A DNA stretch of 64,000 bases from Streptomyces sp. NBC_01016 (GTDB lineage Bacteria > Actinomycetota > Actinomycetes > Streptomycetales > Streptomycetaceae): assembly GCF_026341035.1 (NCBI RefSeq), contig NZ_JAPEOQ010000002.1, forward strand, positions 2,728,001 through 2,792,000, read 5' to 3'. The position numbers and the translations under genes are program-made. Position 1 is the stretch's first letter. Every line of letters starts with the position of its first letter. Under the pieces are notes generated by a model, which was given only the letters and a program-made list of their open reading frames with translations, was not told the origin of the DNA and searched no databases. This document shows positions 16,276-25,461 of the stretch, in pieces.

Positions 16276-19200
16276 TCAGTGCTTCAGCGTCATCGCATAG
16301 ATCCCGAGGTTGCTGTTGCGCTGCCAGTCGAGGCCTCCGGACCCGGGGGCCACCCATGCCGGTACGGACGGTGCCGCCAGGGAGAGGGACCGGACCTGCT
16401 TCCCGGACTCCAGCGGGACGGTCGTCTCGTAGAGGGAGGCCTTGGTGGTGGTCTTCCCGGTTCCGGCCTTGAGCTGGTACGCGGTCGTCAGCGCGACGTC
16501 GTTGCCGAAGTCCGGAGCCTTGTTCGCCCAGCCGGTGAGCTTGAGCGGAACCGTCGCGGTGCTGCCGTCGGTGTACGTGACGACGGCGGTGGCCGACGCG
16601 GCGCCGGTGCTGCCGTTGTCGGACGCGCCCACGATGTGGAGGCTGTGGTAGTCACCGGTGGGGAGGGCGATTGCCTGGCCGGTGGACTTGACGAAGTTCT
16701 TGCTGGTGCCGGAGGTCTTGGGCGCCTGGTAGGTCACCCCGCCGAAGGTGACCGGGCCCGGTGCGGGCAGTTGGTCGGCGGCGAAGCTCGTACCCGTGCC
16801 GTCGAAGTCGCCCTCGCCCGGCGCGGCGAGCGTGGCGACGCCGTCGTTGTTGTAGGCGGAGTTCAGGTCGACGGCGCACGAAGTGACCGTCTTGATGGTG
16901 CAGTTCGCACCAGCCTTCTGGACAACGACGGTGACAGTCTTCTTGACCGGTGCGGCTCCGGGGAGTTCGGCGGTGACCGGCACCTTGTAGGTGCCTGCCT
17001 TGGTTCCGGCCGGGGCGGTGATCCGCAGACGCTTGTTCATCTGGGTGGGGAGCCCGTTCGAGTCGGCCTTCGCCGTCGTGTTGGACGGGGACACCGACCA
17101 GCCCTTCGGAGCCTTCGCGGTCACGGCGACCCGCGCGGTGTCCGGAGATGTGGCCAGCAGTGTCAGGTCGATCTGTTGTCGCGATGCGTGGTCTGCCGAT
17201 GGCTCGATGGCGACCTGGTCCGGCCCCACGTCGGCGCTGAGCTGGTGCTGCGTATTCGGCGTCGTGTTGATCGACGGCGGGGCGTTCTTCTTGTCCGTCG
17301 CCCATGCGGTGGGCTTGGTGCTCAGGGCGTAGTCGATGTGTCCGCCGTGTGCGATGTCGGCCTGGTCGACCCACGCCTTGTCCCAGGCCTTGCCGTTCAC
17401 CGTCGCGGAGGCGATGTAACGGTTGGCCATGCTGGTGCCGGGCGCCGAGATCGTCAGCGTCCCGCCCTGCGTCTTCCCGTAGTCACCGATCCGCACCCGG
17501 GCGTTCGGGAACTGCGGAGTGGTGATGACGTCGAAGTTGCCGCCGCTGGTCGTGGGGTAGAGGCCCAGCGACGACATCACGTACCAGGCGGACATCTCAC
17601 CCATGTCGTCATTGCCGGGGATGCCGCCGGCGGTGTTCGTGAACAGGGTTTCCTGCGCCTTGATCACGGTCGCCGTGCGGCTGGGCTGTCCGGTCCACGC
17701 GTAGAGGTACGGCGCGATGAGGTTCGGCTCGTTGTTCGGGTTGTAGTGCGTGGAGCCGTAGTAGTTGTACGGGTCGCTGACCCAGGTCTTGCGGGCGGTC
17801 CCCGCCGGGTCGGTGAGGAGGTCGTCGTAGGCGAAGAAGTCGTTGAGCCGCTTGTTCGTCGCGTCCTTGCCGCCCAGCATGCTGATCAGCCCCGCCGGGT
17901 CCTGGGGTACCGACCACTGGTACTGGCTCGCGTTCTGCTCGTGGAACGCGTGGTTGCTGGTGACCGGGTCGTACGGGGTCAGCCAGGTGCCGTCGGCCGC
18001 GGTGCGCGGTCGGAACTGGCTGGTCTGCTTGTCGAAGACGTTCTTGTACGCCTGCCCGCGCTTGGCGAACATCTTGGCGTCGTCGGCGTGGCCGAGGCCC
18101 TTCGCCATCAGCGCCAATGACGCGTCGGCCGCCGCGTACTCCAACGTCGCCGACGTGCCGTAGTAGCAGTCGTTGTCGTTCGACTTGGTCGGGCAGCAGT
18201 TGCCGCTCGTGTCCCTGCCGCAGTCGGCGGTGGACTTTACGTTGAGGCCGTAGGGGATGTAGCCGCGTTCCGCGTAATACGCGGCGCCGGCACGGCCGTT
18301 CTCACGGACGTCGGCGGGTGGCACCTCGGTCGCGTTCGCCCGGAGGTACTTGTACGCCTCTTGGGCGTCCGCTCCAGTGAGCAGCCCCTTTGACCAGCCC
18401 TCGACGAGGAACGGCGTGACCGGGTCGCCGGTCATGATGTTGCCTTCCTCGTCCTCCAGGTACCAGCGCGGCAGCGCGCCGCCCTCCCGTGCGATCGCGA
18501 GGATCGACTTGTCGACGTCGCGTGCGACCTTGGGGACGAGCATCTCGAGGAGCTTGTTCTGCGTCCGGTACGTGTCCCACAGCGAGAGGTTGCTGTAGGG
18601 GGTGTAGTCGTCGGCGGTGTGGATCTTCTTGTCGGCTCCGACATAGCGGCCGTCGACGTCACCGATGAGGTTCGGGTCGAGCAGAGAGTGGTACAACGCC
18701 GTGTAGTACGCGACCTGTTGGTCGTGCGAGCCGCCACCGATCGCGGCCTTGTGCAGCATGGCGTTCCACTTGGCGTTCAACGCCTTGTGCACGGCGTCGA
18801 AGTCGAAGCCGAACTTCCCCGTCTCCGCCGCGAGGTTCTTGTGGGCGCCGGCGGGTCCGGTGAAGGAGAGCCCCACCTTCGCGACCACGGGATCGTCGTT
18901 CTTCGTCGTGTCGAACGTCGCCCACGCTCCGTTGGAGCCCTTGGCGGTCGAAGTGCGGGACCCCGGGCTCCGGTCGTCGCCCTTCCACGTGCCGTACGAC
19001 GCGAACGGGCGGCTGAGCTGGGCGACGAAGTAGGTCTTCTTGGAGTCCTCGACCCATCCCTCGATCGTCCGGTCGCCGACGACGCGGATCTCTGAATTGC
19101 TCACGCCGGCACCGGCGTTGAACATCACGTTCGCCTGACGCGTCCGCGGGAACTTGTACTGCTGCCACCCGGTCCGGTCGGTCGCCGTCAGGCCGGCGGT

Positions 19201-19719
19201 CACGCCGTACTTGTCGAGCTTCGTCTCGTAGTAGTCGGGCCCCGTCGTCTCGTTCTCATGACTGAACTTCGACGCGTACTGTGCCGGATCGGTCGAACTC
19301 ACCTCGCCGGTCGTGGGCATCATCGGCAGGTAGTTGAACCGGCACCCGTTGATGGTCGTCTGACTGAACCCGACGACCGTGTCGGAGGACTCCTTGTCGC
19401 ACCCCGTGCCACCGGCCGTCTTCATCAACGGACTCTGCTGAACCAGGCCGAACGGCGCGCCCGCGGCAGGGAAGGTCAGTCCCTCGTTCTCTGTCCCGAT
19501 GAACGGATTGACCAGCTTCGTCAGATCGGCCCCCGCTCCAGGCGGCGCATCGGACGACGACGCCGCCGACGGCTGCGTGGCGGTGCTCGCGCTCACTGGC
19601 GTCGCTGCGGCAGTACCCGCGGCGGCGAGAGCCAGGCAGAGTGCGGCGGCCCCCAGTCGGCCCCTCAGGCGCTGTGCCGTCGATCTGTTCCGGGTTGGTG
19701 CGTATCGCGCTGATTGCAT
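16276..19719 (-). CDS. Secreted alpha-mannosidase, glycoside hydrolase family 92
   Basis: The 1147-residue protein has a Sec signal (LGAAALCLALAAAGTAAATPVSA). The GH92 N-terminal domain (VNPFIGTENEGLTFPAAGAP) and (alpha/alpha)6 domain follow, with family motifs FHEQNASQYQW, containing the candidate catalytic Glu, and GNDDMGEMSAWYV. GH92 enzymes are calcium-dependent exo-alpha-mannosidases acting on fungal or host N-glycans. About 450 extra C-terminal residues form an Ig/NEW3-like region and a beta-sandwich ending WQRNSNLGIYAMTLKH, probably substrate- or wall-binding. The ATG at 19719 follows GGGAG. A LacI-type operator lies at 19747-19759. Confidence 0.9.
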   Translation of the reverse strand: MQSARYAPTRNRSTAQRLRGRLGAAALCLALAAAGTAAATPVSASTATQPSAASSSDAPPGAGADLTKLVNPFIGTENEGLTFPAAGAPFGLVQQSPLMKTAGGTGCDKESSDTVVGFSQTTINGCRFNYLPMMPTTGEVSSTDPAQYASKFSHENETTGPDYYETKLDKYGVTAGLTATDRTGWQQYKFPRTRQANVMFNAGAGVSNSEIRVVGDRTIEGWVEDSKKTYFVAQLSRPFASYGTWKGDDRSPGSRTSTAKGSNGAWATFDTTKNDDPVVAKVGLSFTGPAGAHKNLAAETGKFGFDFDAVHKALNAKWNAMLHKAAIGGGSHDQQVAYYTALYHSLLDPNLIGDVDGRYVGADKKIHTADDYTPYSNLSLWDTYRTQNKLLEMLVPKVARDVDKSILAIAREGGALPRWYLEDEEGNIMTGDPVTPFLVEGWSKGLLTGADAQEAYKYLRANATEVPPADVRENGRAGAAYYAERGYIPYGLNVKSTADCGRDTSGNCCPTKSNDNDCYYGTSATLEYAAADASLALMAKGLGHADDAKMFAKRGQAYKNVFDKQTSQFRPRTAADGTWLTPYDPVTSNHAFHEQNASQYQWSVPQDPAGLISMLGGKDATNKRLNDFFAYDDLLTDPAGTARKTWVSDPYNYYGSTHYNPNNEPNLIAPYLYAWTGQPSRTATVIKAQETLFTNTAGGIPGNDDMGEMSAWYVMSSLGLYPTTSGGNFDVITTPQFPNARVRIGDYGKTQGGTLTISAPGTSMANRYIASATVNGKAWDKAWVDQADIAHGGHIDYALSTKPTAWATDKKNAPPSINTTPNTQHQLSADVGPDQVAIEPSADHASRQQIDLTLLATSPDTARVAVTAKAPKGWSVSPSNTTAKADSNGLPTQMNKRLRITAPAGTKAGTYKVPVTAELPGAAPVKKTVTVVVQKAGANCTIKTVTSCAVDLNSAYNNDGVATLAAPGEGDFDGTGTSFAADQLPAPGPVTFGGVTYQAPKTSGTSKNFVKSTGQAIALPTGDYHSLHIVGASDNGSTGAASATAVVTYTDGSTATVPLKLTGWANKAPDFGNDVALTTAYQLKAGTGKTTTKASLYETTVPLESGKQVRSLSLAAPSVPAWVAPGSGGLDWQRNSNLGIYAMTLKH

Positions 19720-19746
19720 GCCACTCCCGCTGTGGTCCCGCTCGTG

Positions 19747-19759
19747 GACATCGTTGTCA
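19747..19759. promoter_or_regulatory. Operator GACATCGTTGTCA upstream of the GH92 gene
   Basis: This 13-mer, with inverted halves GACA and TGTC, lies 27 nt upstream of the GH92 start and recurs exactly at 22008-22020 before the LamG gene. A shared near-palindrome at two glycan genes suggests one regulator, probably of the LacI or ROK type. Confidence 0.6.
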
Positions 19760-19803
19760 TAGGGCGGGCATGACGCTAGATCGTCTCCTCCGCGCCTGCA
19801 AGG

Positions 19804-19836
19804 GGGCTCCGCTCCTCGATCCACGGAGCGGAGCCC
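19804..19836 (-). terminator. Intrinsic terminator of the beta-helix gene
   Basis: A 12-bp perfect stem (GGGCTCCGCTCC with its complement) and a 9-nt loop lie downstream of the leftward beta-helix gene. Confidence 0.75.
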
Positions 19837-19871
19837 GATGCAGGGACGGAAGTCGCGGACGTCCGTGCGTG

Positions 19872-19915
19872 GTTATGGGTAGGACGTCGCCGTGTTACGG
19901 GTAGGACGTCACCGT
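19872..19915. repeat. 22-nt tandem duplication spanning a stop codon
   Basis: Units 19872-19893 and 19894-19915 (core GGGTAGGACGTC) differ at two positions. The second unit contains the last codons and stop of the beta-helix gene, so the gene end has been duplicated. Confidence 0.85.
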
Positions 19916-21685
19916 CGACGGCACCGTGGTGTCGCCCGAGGTGGCGGCGCCGGTGTCGTTGATGACGTGTTCGTACTGGCCCTTGCCGCCCAGTGACACC
20001 ACGAGCAGGTCGTGGAACTTCACGCCAGGTGTGTTCGGCGCGGTGAAGCCGCGGTCCTGGCGGATCGTCGGGTCGACGTTGAAGAAGCAGTACGAGCCCA
20101 GGCCCCAACCCTCGTGACTCGTCACGGAGTTGTCCACCTTGTAGGCGGCGAAGCCCTTGGTGGTGCCGTCCTGGATCGCGGCCTGGTTCGGGGCGTCGTA
20201 GGCCTTCTCGTTCTGGAAGAAGATGGTGCGGCCGCCCTGCCCGAACCACTGCACGTCGTACTTGTTGAAGTGCTCCACGAACAGGCCCGTGGCCAGGACG
20301 TCGTCGCCGTTGACGACGAGTCCGTAGTCGGCGCGGTTGGTGTCCCAGCCGACCCCGTCGCCGTGGTCGGCGCGCCAGATCCAGGTGTGGTCGACGATGG
20401 TGTGCCGGGCGTTGACGACCAGGCTGGTGGTGGCCTTGCCCGCGCCTGCACCACCGATCCGTACGAACACGTCCTGCACGGTGATCGGGTCCGCGGAGTG
20501 GTCGGCGGACGCTCCCTTCGGGCCGATCTCCACCAGGGTGGAGGAGTTGACGGTGCCGGCGTCAACCAGGAACCCGGCAAGACGCACCCCGTTTACGTCG
20601 GCCACCTTCACGGCCGTCGCCCCGCCGTCGGGGATGAGTGTGGCGTAGCCGAGGCCGAGGACGACGGTGCCCGCACGGTTCACCTGGATCGGGGCGTCGA
20701 GGTGGTAAATGCCGGGCGTGAGAAGGAGGTTGAGGCCCTGGTCGAGGGCGGCGTTGAGGGTGCTCGCGCTGGCGCCGGGCTGAGCGACGTAGAACTGGCT
20801 CAGCGGGAGTGATGTGCCGCGCGGGGTGCCGTTTCCCCAGGTCGTGCCGCGGGCGTTCGTGCGCTTCTCCGGCAGGAACACCTTGTAGTCCGCGCCGTCC
20901 AGGTACAGGAAGGGCTTCTCGCGGGAGACCGGGGTGGTGTCGAGCGTGGTGTACGGCGGGTCGGGGAAGCTCTGCGCGGGTGCGCCCTCGACGCCGGAGA
21001 ACACCATGTTCCAGACGGCGTTCTGCCATCCGCCCACCGAGGAGTCGCGGGTGTACCACTGCTGCTGCGAGTACGGGCCGACGGTGCCGTCGATGCGGCT
21101 GTCGGCTATGTAGCCGCCGCTGGCCCAGCCGTAGCCGTCCGGCGAGAGGTTGAGGCCACCGCGGACGTGCATCCGGCGGAACGGGGCGGCCTGGGCGACC
21201 GCCCACCGGTTGGTCCCGTTCACCGGCACGAGCGCCAGGTTCTCGGCGCTGCGCCAGAAGTTCTGTGTGGCGTTGCCGTCGAACCAGCCGGCGTCGACGG
21301 TGACGTCGCCGTTGATGGTGGTGTCGTCGGGGGACAGGCCGAGGCCTGAGATCGAGGTGTAGAAGCCGAGTTGGGCGTTGAGCCCGTTGTAGGTGCCGGG
21401 CTTGAACAGCAGGGCGTAGCGGCCGGTGCCGAACTGGGCGGTCTCCTGCTGCTTGAAGATCTCGTCGAGCTTGGCCTGGATGCCGGGCGTGGACGGGTCG
21501 AACACGATGACGTTGGGCCCGAGGTCGCCACCGGCGGCCAGCTTCTTGGCGGGCTTCGCCGAGTTGGTGGACTTCTTCGTGGTGGCGGCGGACGCCGCCG
21601 CGCTGCCGAGCGCGGGCAGTGCCGCGGCGGCGACACCCGCGGCGAGCAGACCGCGGCGCGACGGAGGACGGGAAGGTTGGGTCAC
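19895..21685 (-). CDS. Tat-exported parallel beta-helix protein, GH55/pectate-lyase-like
   Basis: The 596-residue protein begins with a twin-arginine signal (SRRGLLAAGVAAAALPALGSAAASA). It then shows two blocks of right-handed beta-helix character: LLFKPGTYNGLNAQLGFYTSISGLG and NLLLTPGIYHLDAPIQVNRAGTVVLGLG, with DHTWIWRADHGDGVGWD later. Such double-helix proteins are related to GH55 beta-1,3-glucanases and are often annotated loosely as 'coagulation factor 5/8' or 'adenylyl cyclase' in Streptomyces. A CebR-like box upstream supports a beta-glucan role. No catalytic residue could be assigned, so the enzymatic function is inferred. Confidence 0.78.
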   Translation of the reverse strand: MTQPSRPPSRRGLLAAGVAAAALPALGSAAASAATTKKSTNSAKPAKKLAAGGDLGPNVIVFDPSTPGIQAKLDEIFKQQETAQFGTGRYALLFKPGTYNGLNAQLGFYTSISGLGLSPDDTTINGDVTVDAGWFDGNATQNFWRSAENLALVPVNGTNRWAVAQAAPFRRMHVRGGLNLSPDGYGWASGGYIADSRIDGTVGPYSQQQWYTRDSSVGGWQNAVWNMVFSGVEGAPAQSFPDPPYTTLDTTPVSREKPFLYLDGADYKVFLPEKRTNARGTTWGNGTPRGTSLPLSQFYVAQPGASASTLNAALDQGLNLLLTPGIYHLDAPIQVNRAGTVVLGLGYATLIPDGGATAVKVADVNGVRLAGFLVDAGTVNSSTLVEIGPKGASADHSADPITVQDVFVRIGGAGAGKATTSLVVNARHTIVDHTWIWRADHGDGVGWDTNRADYGLVVNGDDVLATGLFVEHFNKYDVQWFGQGGRTIFFQNEKAYDAPNQAAIQDGTTKGFAAYKVDNSVTSHEGWGLGSYCFFNVDPTIRQDRGFTAPNTPGVKFHDLLVVSLGGKGQYEHVINDTGAATSGDTTVPSTVTSYP

Positions 21686-21724
21686 AGCGGCTCTCCTGGT
21701 TCATGAAATGAACAATGGGGGGTG

Positions 21725-21738
21725 TGGGAGCGCTCCCT
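21725..21738. promoter_or_regulatory. CebR-type operator
   Basis: TGGGAGCGCTCCCT matches the known Streptomyces CebR operator TGGGAGCGCTCCCA at 13 of 14 positions. It lies 40 nt upstream of the beta-helix gene start. CebR is the LacI-family repressor relieved by cello-oligosaccharides. Confidence 0.75.
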
Positions 21739-22007
21739 TGGCGACGCATGCTTCAGGTTGGTGAATGTGGCGTCAAGAGATGCGGCAGAAGTCCACGGAG
21801 AGCCGGGTGCGGTAAGTCCAAGTAAGGCCACAGAAGGGGTGGTTGAGCCTTCAGGAAGTGACGGCATGGGGCGAGGGGGCGGGGGCCCGCACTCCAACTC
21901 GCGCCACCACCAACCGAGTTGGGTGCGGCACACGGGCCGGCTCCGCCGTCGCCGCGTGGCCCCGTCGCCGCGTGGTCACGTCGCCGTGGCTCGGCGAGAG
22001 GAATTCC

Positions 22008-22020
22008 GACATCGTTGTCA
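22008..22020. promoter_or_regulatory. Operator GACATCGTTGTCA upstream of the LamG gene
   Basis: This is an exact 13-nt copy of the element before the GH92 gene, here about 90 nt upstream of the LamG-domain gene. The surrounding intergenic region (21686-22109) also holds a CebR box, three copies of a GTCGCCGYGTGG-like word near 21950-21990 and the motif at 22075. Confidence 0.6.
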
Positions 22021-22074
22021 GATCCCTTGTCGCCCGCGGCTGATCTTTGTACGTTGCACAGGCACGACTGGACA

Positions 22075-22086
22075 GGAAGCGCTTTC
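22075..22086. promoter_or_regulatory. Candidate LacI-type half-palindrome
   Basis: GGAAGCGCTTTC resembles the palindromic core (GAAAGCGCTTTC) of LacI/CcpA-family operators and sits 23 nt before the LamG gene start. It is supported only by its symmetry. Confidence 0.35.
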
Positions 22087-22109
22087 AACGCTTGCCCTCG
22101 GGAGTGGAC

Positions 22110-23123
22110 ATGACGCCTGGAACCATAGTGCCGGCACGCCGACGCAGACCTCTGCGGCGGGGGTTGTGGCCCACCGCGACGGCGGCCGGGGTCGCCCTGC
22201 TCGCCACCGCGTTCATCACCCCGCCCGGGGCCGCGTCCACGCCGGACGCCCGCTCCGCGGTCACCGGGGCCGGCCTCGGCCAAAGCCTGGTCGCGGGCTA
22301 CGACTTCGAGCATCCGGACCCCGCGGACGCCGGGCGCGAACGCGACGTGGGGCCGTCCGGCACCACTTTGTCGCTCGTCAACGGCGGCGCGGCGATGCGC
22401 GTGCGCGACGACGCCGATCCGCGCCGCGGCCACGTCCTGCAGACCCGGCAGGTGCAGCCGGGCGCGGCCGGCAACGACGACTGGAAGGCAGGCGTGTACG
22501 ACCCGGCCGGCGCGGCCTCGATGCACGCCTTCAACGGGACCCGCCAGGCCACCGTGATGGGCTGGTTCCGCACCACCGGGCAGAACCCGAGCCCGAATTC
22601 GGGAACGGCCGACCCCTCCGACCTCTACAACGCCATCGGCCTCGCCGGCGTCCTGACCGGCGACTCCAACGGTCACGACGTCCGCGCCCTCCTCGAACTG
22701 ATCGACGTCGACGGCCAGTTGCGGCTGGTCGCCCTCGGCCGCCGCGTGGACGGTTCCGCGTCGCAGACCTTCGCCGCGGACGGCGACTGGCGCAGGCACC
22801 TGCCGGACGGCCAGTGGGTCCACCTGGCAGCGACCTTCGACTTCGACACCGGCGAGCTGGCGCTGTACCGCAACGGCCGCGCCCTGCCGGGCAGTTACGT
22901 ACGCGACGACGATCCGTGGGCGCTCGCCGGAGACCCGGAACCCGATCTCGCCTCGCCGACCGATCCGCGCGGCATCAAGATCGGCGGAAGCTTTCCGCAG
23001 AACACACGTGAGGCCAACCCGTGCAACTGCCGCATGGACGACCTGCTGTTCCTGAACCGCGCCGCCACTGCCGGCCAGGTGCGGGCCGAGTACCGCCGCA
23101 CCGGCGGGCACCCCGGATCCTGA
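22110..23123 (+). CDS. Secreted LamG/concanavalin-like domain protein
   Basis: The 337-residue protein has a basic N-terminus and a signal helix (ATAAGVALLATAFITPPGAAS). A single LamG-like jelly-roll follows, marked by SLVAGYDFEHPD, TVMGWFRTTG, WVHLAATFDFDTGELALYRNGRALPG and MDDLLFLNRAATAGQVRAEY. Such domains bind glycans or act as accessory modules, and no catalytic domain is attached here. The ATG at 22110 follows GGGAG. It precedes, and probably shares a transcript with, the PQQ-type dehydrogenase. Its promoter shares an operator with the GH92 gene. Its exact role is unknown. Confidence 0.8.
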   Translation: MTPGTIVPARRRRPLRRGLWPTATAAGVALLATAFITPPGAASTPDARSAVTGAGLGQSLVAGYDFEHPDPADAGRERDVGPSGTTLSLVNGGAAMRVRDDADPRRGHVLQTRQVQPGAAGNDDWKAGVYDPAGAASMHAFNGTRQATVMGWFRTTGQNPSPNSGTADPSDLYNAIGLAGVLTGDSNGHDVRALLELIDVDGQLRLVALGRRVDGSASQTFAADGDWRRHLPDGQWVHLAATFDFDTGELALYRNGRALPGSYVRDDDPWALAGDPEPDLASPTDPRGIKIGGSFPQNTREANPCNCRMDDLLFLNRAATAGQVRAEYRRTGGHPGS

Positions 23124-23124
23124 G

Positions 23125-23216
23125 CGCCCGTCCAGATCCCGTCTCCCGCACACGCCGCCGTCCCGATCCCGTCCCCAGCACACACCGCCCGTCCCGATCC
23201 CGTCTCCTGCACACAC
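23125..23216 (+). repeat. Three ~30-nt tandem repeats between LamG and dehydrogenase genes
   Basis: Units at 23125-23153, 23156-23185 and 23186-23216 share CGCCCGTCCCGATCCCGTCT followed by CCTGCACACAC, with a few substitutions. They fill almost the entire spacer, beginning one base after the LamG stop codon. Confidence 0.88.
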
Positions 23217-23243
23217 CGCACGAAGCGTACGAAGGGAGCCCCC

Positions 23244-25376
23244 TTGTCCCCGTCGGCCCCGCACGTCCGGCCCCGTAAGAGAGCCCTCCTGATCCAGATC
23301 CTCACCGGCGCCCTGCTCGCCGCGACACTCGCCGCGGCACCGGCGGGCGCGGCCGAAGCGCCCGCCGACACGGGGGCGAGCGCCATCACCGACCCCATCC
23401 CCGGCAAACCCGTCACCTCCGGCCTCGGCCTCGAGGTCGAGGAGTTCGCGCAGCTCCCCAAGTCCGAGCCGCGCCCGGGCCCCGTCGAGGACGACCGTCT
23501 CATCCGGTACAACCGGATCAACTACCTGACCCCGTTCCCGGGCGGGTCCGGCCGGCTGGCCGTCGCGGACCAGAACGGCTCCCTGTACTCCCTCAACAAG
23601 GACGGCTCCGGGCAGCACGTCTACCTGGACCTGTACAAGGAGTTCTCGTCCGCCTTCTACGCCAGCCGGGGCCTGGGCACCGGATTCGGCTACGTCACCT
23701 TCGACCCGGACTTCCGGCACAACGGCCGCTTCTACACGGTCCACACAGAGAAGCCCGAACTGACCGACGCCAAGCCGGACTTCGACCAGCCCAGCGGAAA
23801 CGGTTTCCACGGCATCGTCACCGAGTGGACCGCCGACGACCCGAGCGCCCCCACGTTCTCCGGCACCCACCGCGAACTGCTCCGCATCGGCTTCAACGGC
23901 CAGGTCCACGGCGTCCAGCAGATCGACTTCAACCCGACCGCGAAGCCCGGCGACGCGGACTACGGGCTGCTCTACATCGCGGTCGGCGACGGCGGAAAGG
24001 GCAACGCCACCGGCGACCCGCAAAACCGTGCCCTCCCGCACGGCAAGCTCCTGCGCATCGACCCGCGCGGCCGTGACAGCGCGAACGGCCAGTACGGCAT
24101 CCCCTCCGCCAACCCGTTCGTGAACCAGGCGGGCACCCTCGGCGAGATCTACGCGATCGGCATGCGCGACCCGCACCGCTTCAGCTGGGACACGCGTGGC
24201 AGCCACCGCATGTTCCTGTCCCACGTCGGCGAGCACGCCATCGAGTCCGTCTACGAGGTCAAGTCCGGCGACAACTACGGCTGGAGCGAACGCGAGGGCG
24301 CCTTCGTCTTCGACAAGAAGGCCACCGACCCGTGCGCCAAGATCCTCCCGCTCCCCGCCGACGACGCCAAGTACGGCTACACCTATCCGGTCGCCGCCTA
24401 CGACCACGACCCGCCGGCCGACTGGGACTGCAAGTCCGACGTGGGCCGCGGCATCTCGGGCGGCTACGTCTACCGCGGCCACGATCTGCACGGCCTCGAG
24501 GGCAAGTACATCTTCGGTGACATCGTCGACGGCCGTCTGCTCTACACGGACGAGAGCGACATGCGGCGCGCGAAGCCGGGCACGGAACAGCGGCTGGCAC
24601 AGCTGCACAGTCTGATGGTCTACGACGCGAAGTCCGGCAAGCGCGTCTCCATGCAGGAGCTGACCGGAGACAAGCGCGTCGACCTGCGATTCGGACAGGA
24701 CGCAGACGGCGAGCTGTACATCCTCTCCAAGGCCGACGGCAAAATCTGGAAGGTGACGGGAACCCGCAAGTTCGCGAGCTGTGACACCGACGGGACGACC
24801 CTCACCGATGTGATGGGCGCGGAGAACTGGGCGCCCGTCACCCCGTCCAAGTGGCAGTTCAAGGACGGCGAGGCGGTGATGACCGAGCCTGGCGCCGAAC
24901 GGCCCGGACCGCGCCGCCCCTACGAGTACGCGGTGCTGACCGCCGGCCCCACGTACCGCAATGTGCGGATCGACGCCCAGATCCGCATCGATACGCCGAC
25001 CGACATCGACAACCGGGACGTGGTCGTCGTCTTCGGACACGAGTCGGACACCCGATTCGGCTACGCGCATCTGTCCCAGGACAACTCCATCTACCCGCAC
25101 AACGGCGTCTTCACGGTGGACGACGCCGACCGCCTCCGGGTGGAGGACCAGTGGGACGGCACCACCGGCGCTCCGCCCGCGATCAGCGACGCGGCCTGGC
25201 ACCGGGTCCGGGTGGTGCGCTGCGGCGACACGGGGGAGACGGCCGTCTACATGGACGGTTCGCACTACCCCTTGATGACAGCCGTGAGCAAGCGACCCGG
25301 TGACGGGCGCGTCGGCTTCGGTTCGTTCGACAACGCCGGCCGGATACGCGGTCTGAAGGTGTCCGGTACGTCGTAG
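23244..25376 (+). CDS. Secreted PQQ-dependent sugar dehydrogenase-like beta-propeller with C-terminal LamG-like domain
   Basis: The 710-residue protein has a signal peptide (LLIQILTGALLAATLAAAPAGAAEA). A six-bladed propeller of the glucose/sorbosone dehydrogenase type follows, with GLLYIAVGDGGKGN, EIYAIGMRDPHRFSWD and GDNYGWSEREG. About 190 C-terminal residues form a jelly-roll (WQFKDGEAVM to GRVGFGSFDNAG). The family oxidises aldoses or related alcohols at the cell surface using PQQ. A TTG start at 23244 is assumed because GAAGGGA lies just upstream. Together with the LamG and GH92 proteins it suggests extracellular breakdown and oxidation of sugars. PQQ use is not proven. Confidence 0.82.
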   Translation: MSPSAPHVRPRKRALLIQILTGALLAATLAAAPAGAAEAPADTGASAITDPIPGKPVTSGLGLEVEEFAQLPKSEPRPGPVEDDRLIRYNRINYLTPFPGGSGRLAVADQNGSLYSLNKDGSGQHVYLDLYKEFSSAFYASRGLGTGFGYVTFDPDFRHNGRFYTVHTEKPELTDAKPDFDQPSGNGFHGIVTEWTADDPSAPTFSGTHRELLRIGFNGQVHGVQQIDFNPTAKPGDADYGLLYIAVGDGGKGNATGDPQNRALPHGKLLRIDPRGRDSANGQYGIPSANPFVNQAGTLGEIYAIGMRDPHRFSWDTRGSHRMFLSHVGEHAIESVYEVKSGDNYGWSEREGAFVFDKKATDPCAKILPLPADDAKYGYTYPVAAYDHDPPADWDCKSDVGRGISGGYVYRGHDLHGLEGKYIFGDIVDGRLLYTDESDMRRAKPGTEQRLAQLHSLMVYDAKSGKRVSMQELTGDKRVDLRFGQDADGELYILSKADGKIWKVTGTRKFASCDTDGTTLTDVMGAENWAPVTPSKWQFKDGEAVMTEPGAERPGPRRPYEYAVLTAGPTYRNVRIDAQIRIDTPTDIDNRDVVVVFGHESDTRFGYAHLSQDNSIYPHNGVFTVDDADRLRVEDQWDGTTGAPPAISDAAWHRVRVVRCGDTGETAVYMDGSHYPLMTAVSKRPGDGRVGFGSFDNAGRIRGLKVSGTS

Positions 25377-25461
25377 CGGCCATGTGTGGTGGCGGTCCGC
25401 GGCAGGTGAGGTTTCCGGCCGCGGCCGCCGCACCGTCTTCCGGTGATCGCCTCGGAGCGGC

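Noticed and set aside
21753..25433. A 1226-codon open frame on the minus strand
   Set aside because: It lies opposite the LamG and PQQ-dehydrogenase genes, which have signal peptides and recognisable domains. The antisense frame has the Val/Gly/Arg/Asp-rich composition typical of GC-rich shadow frames and no motif.
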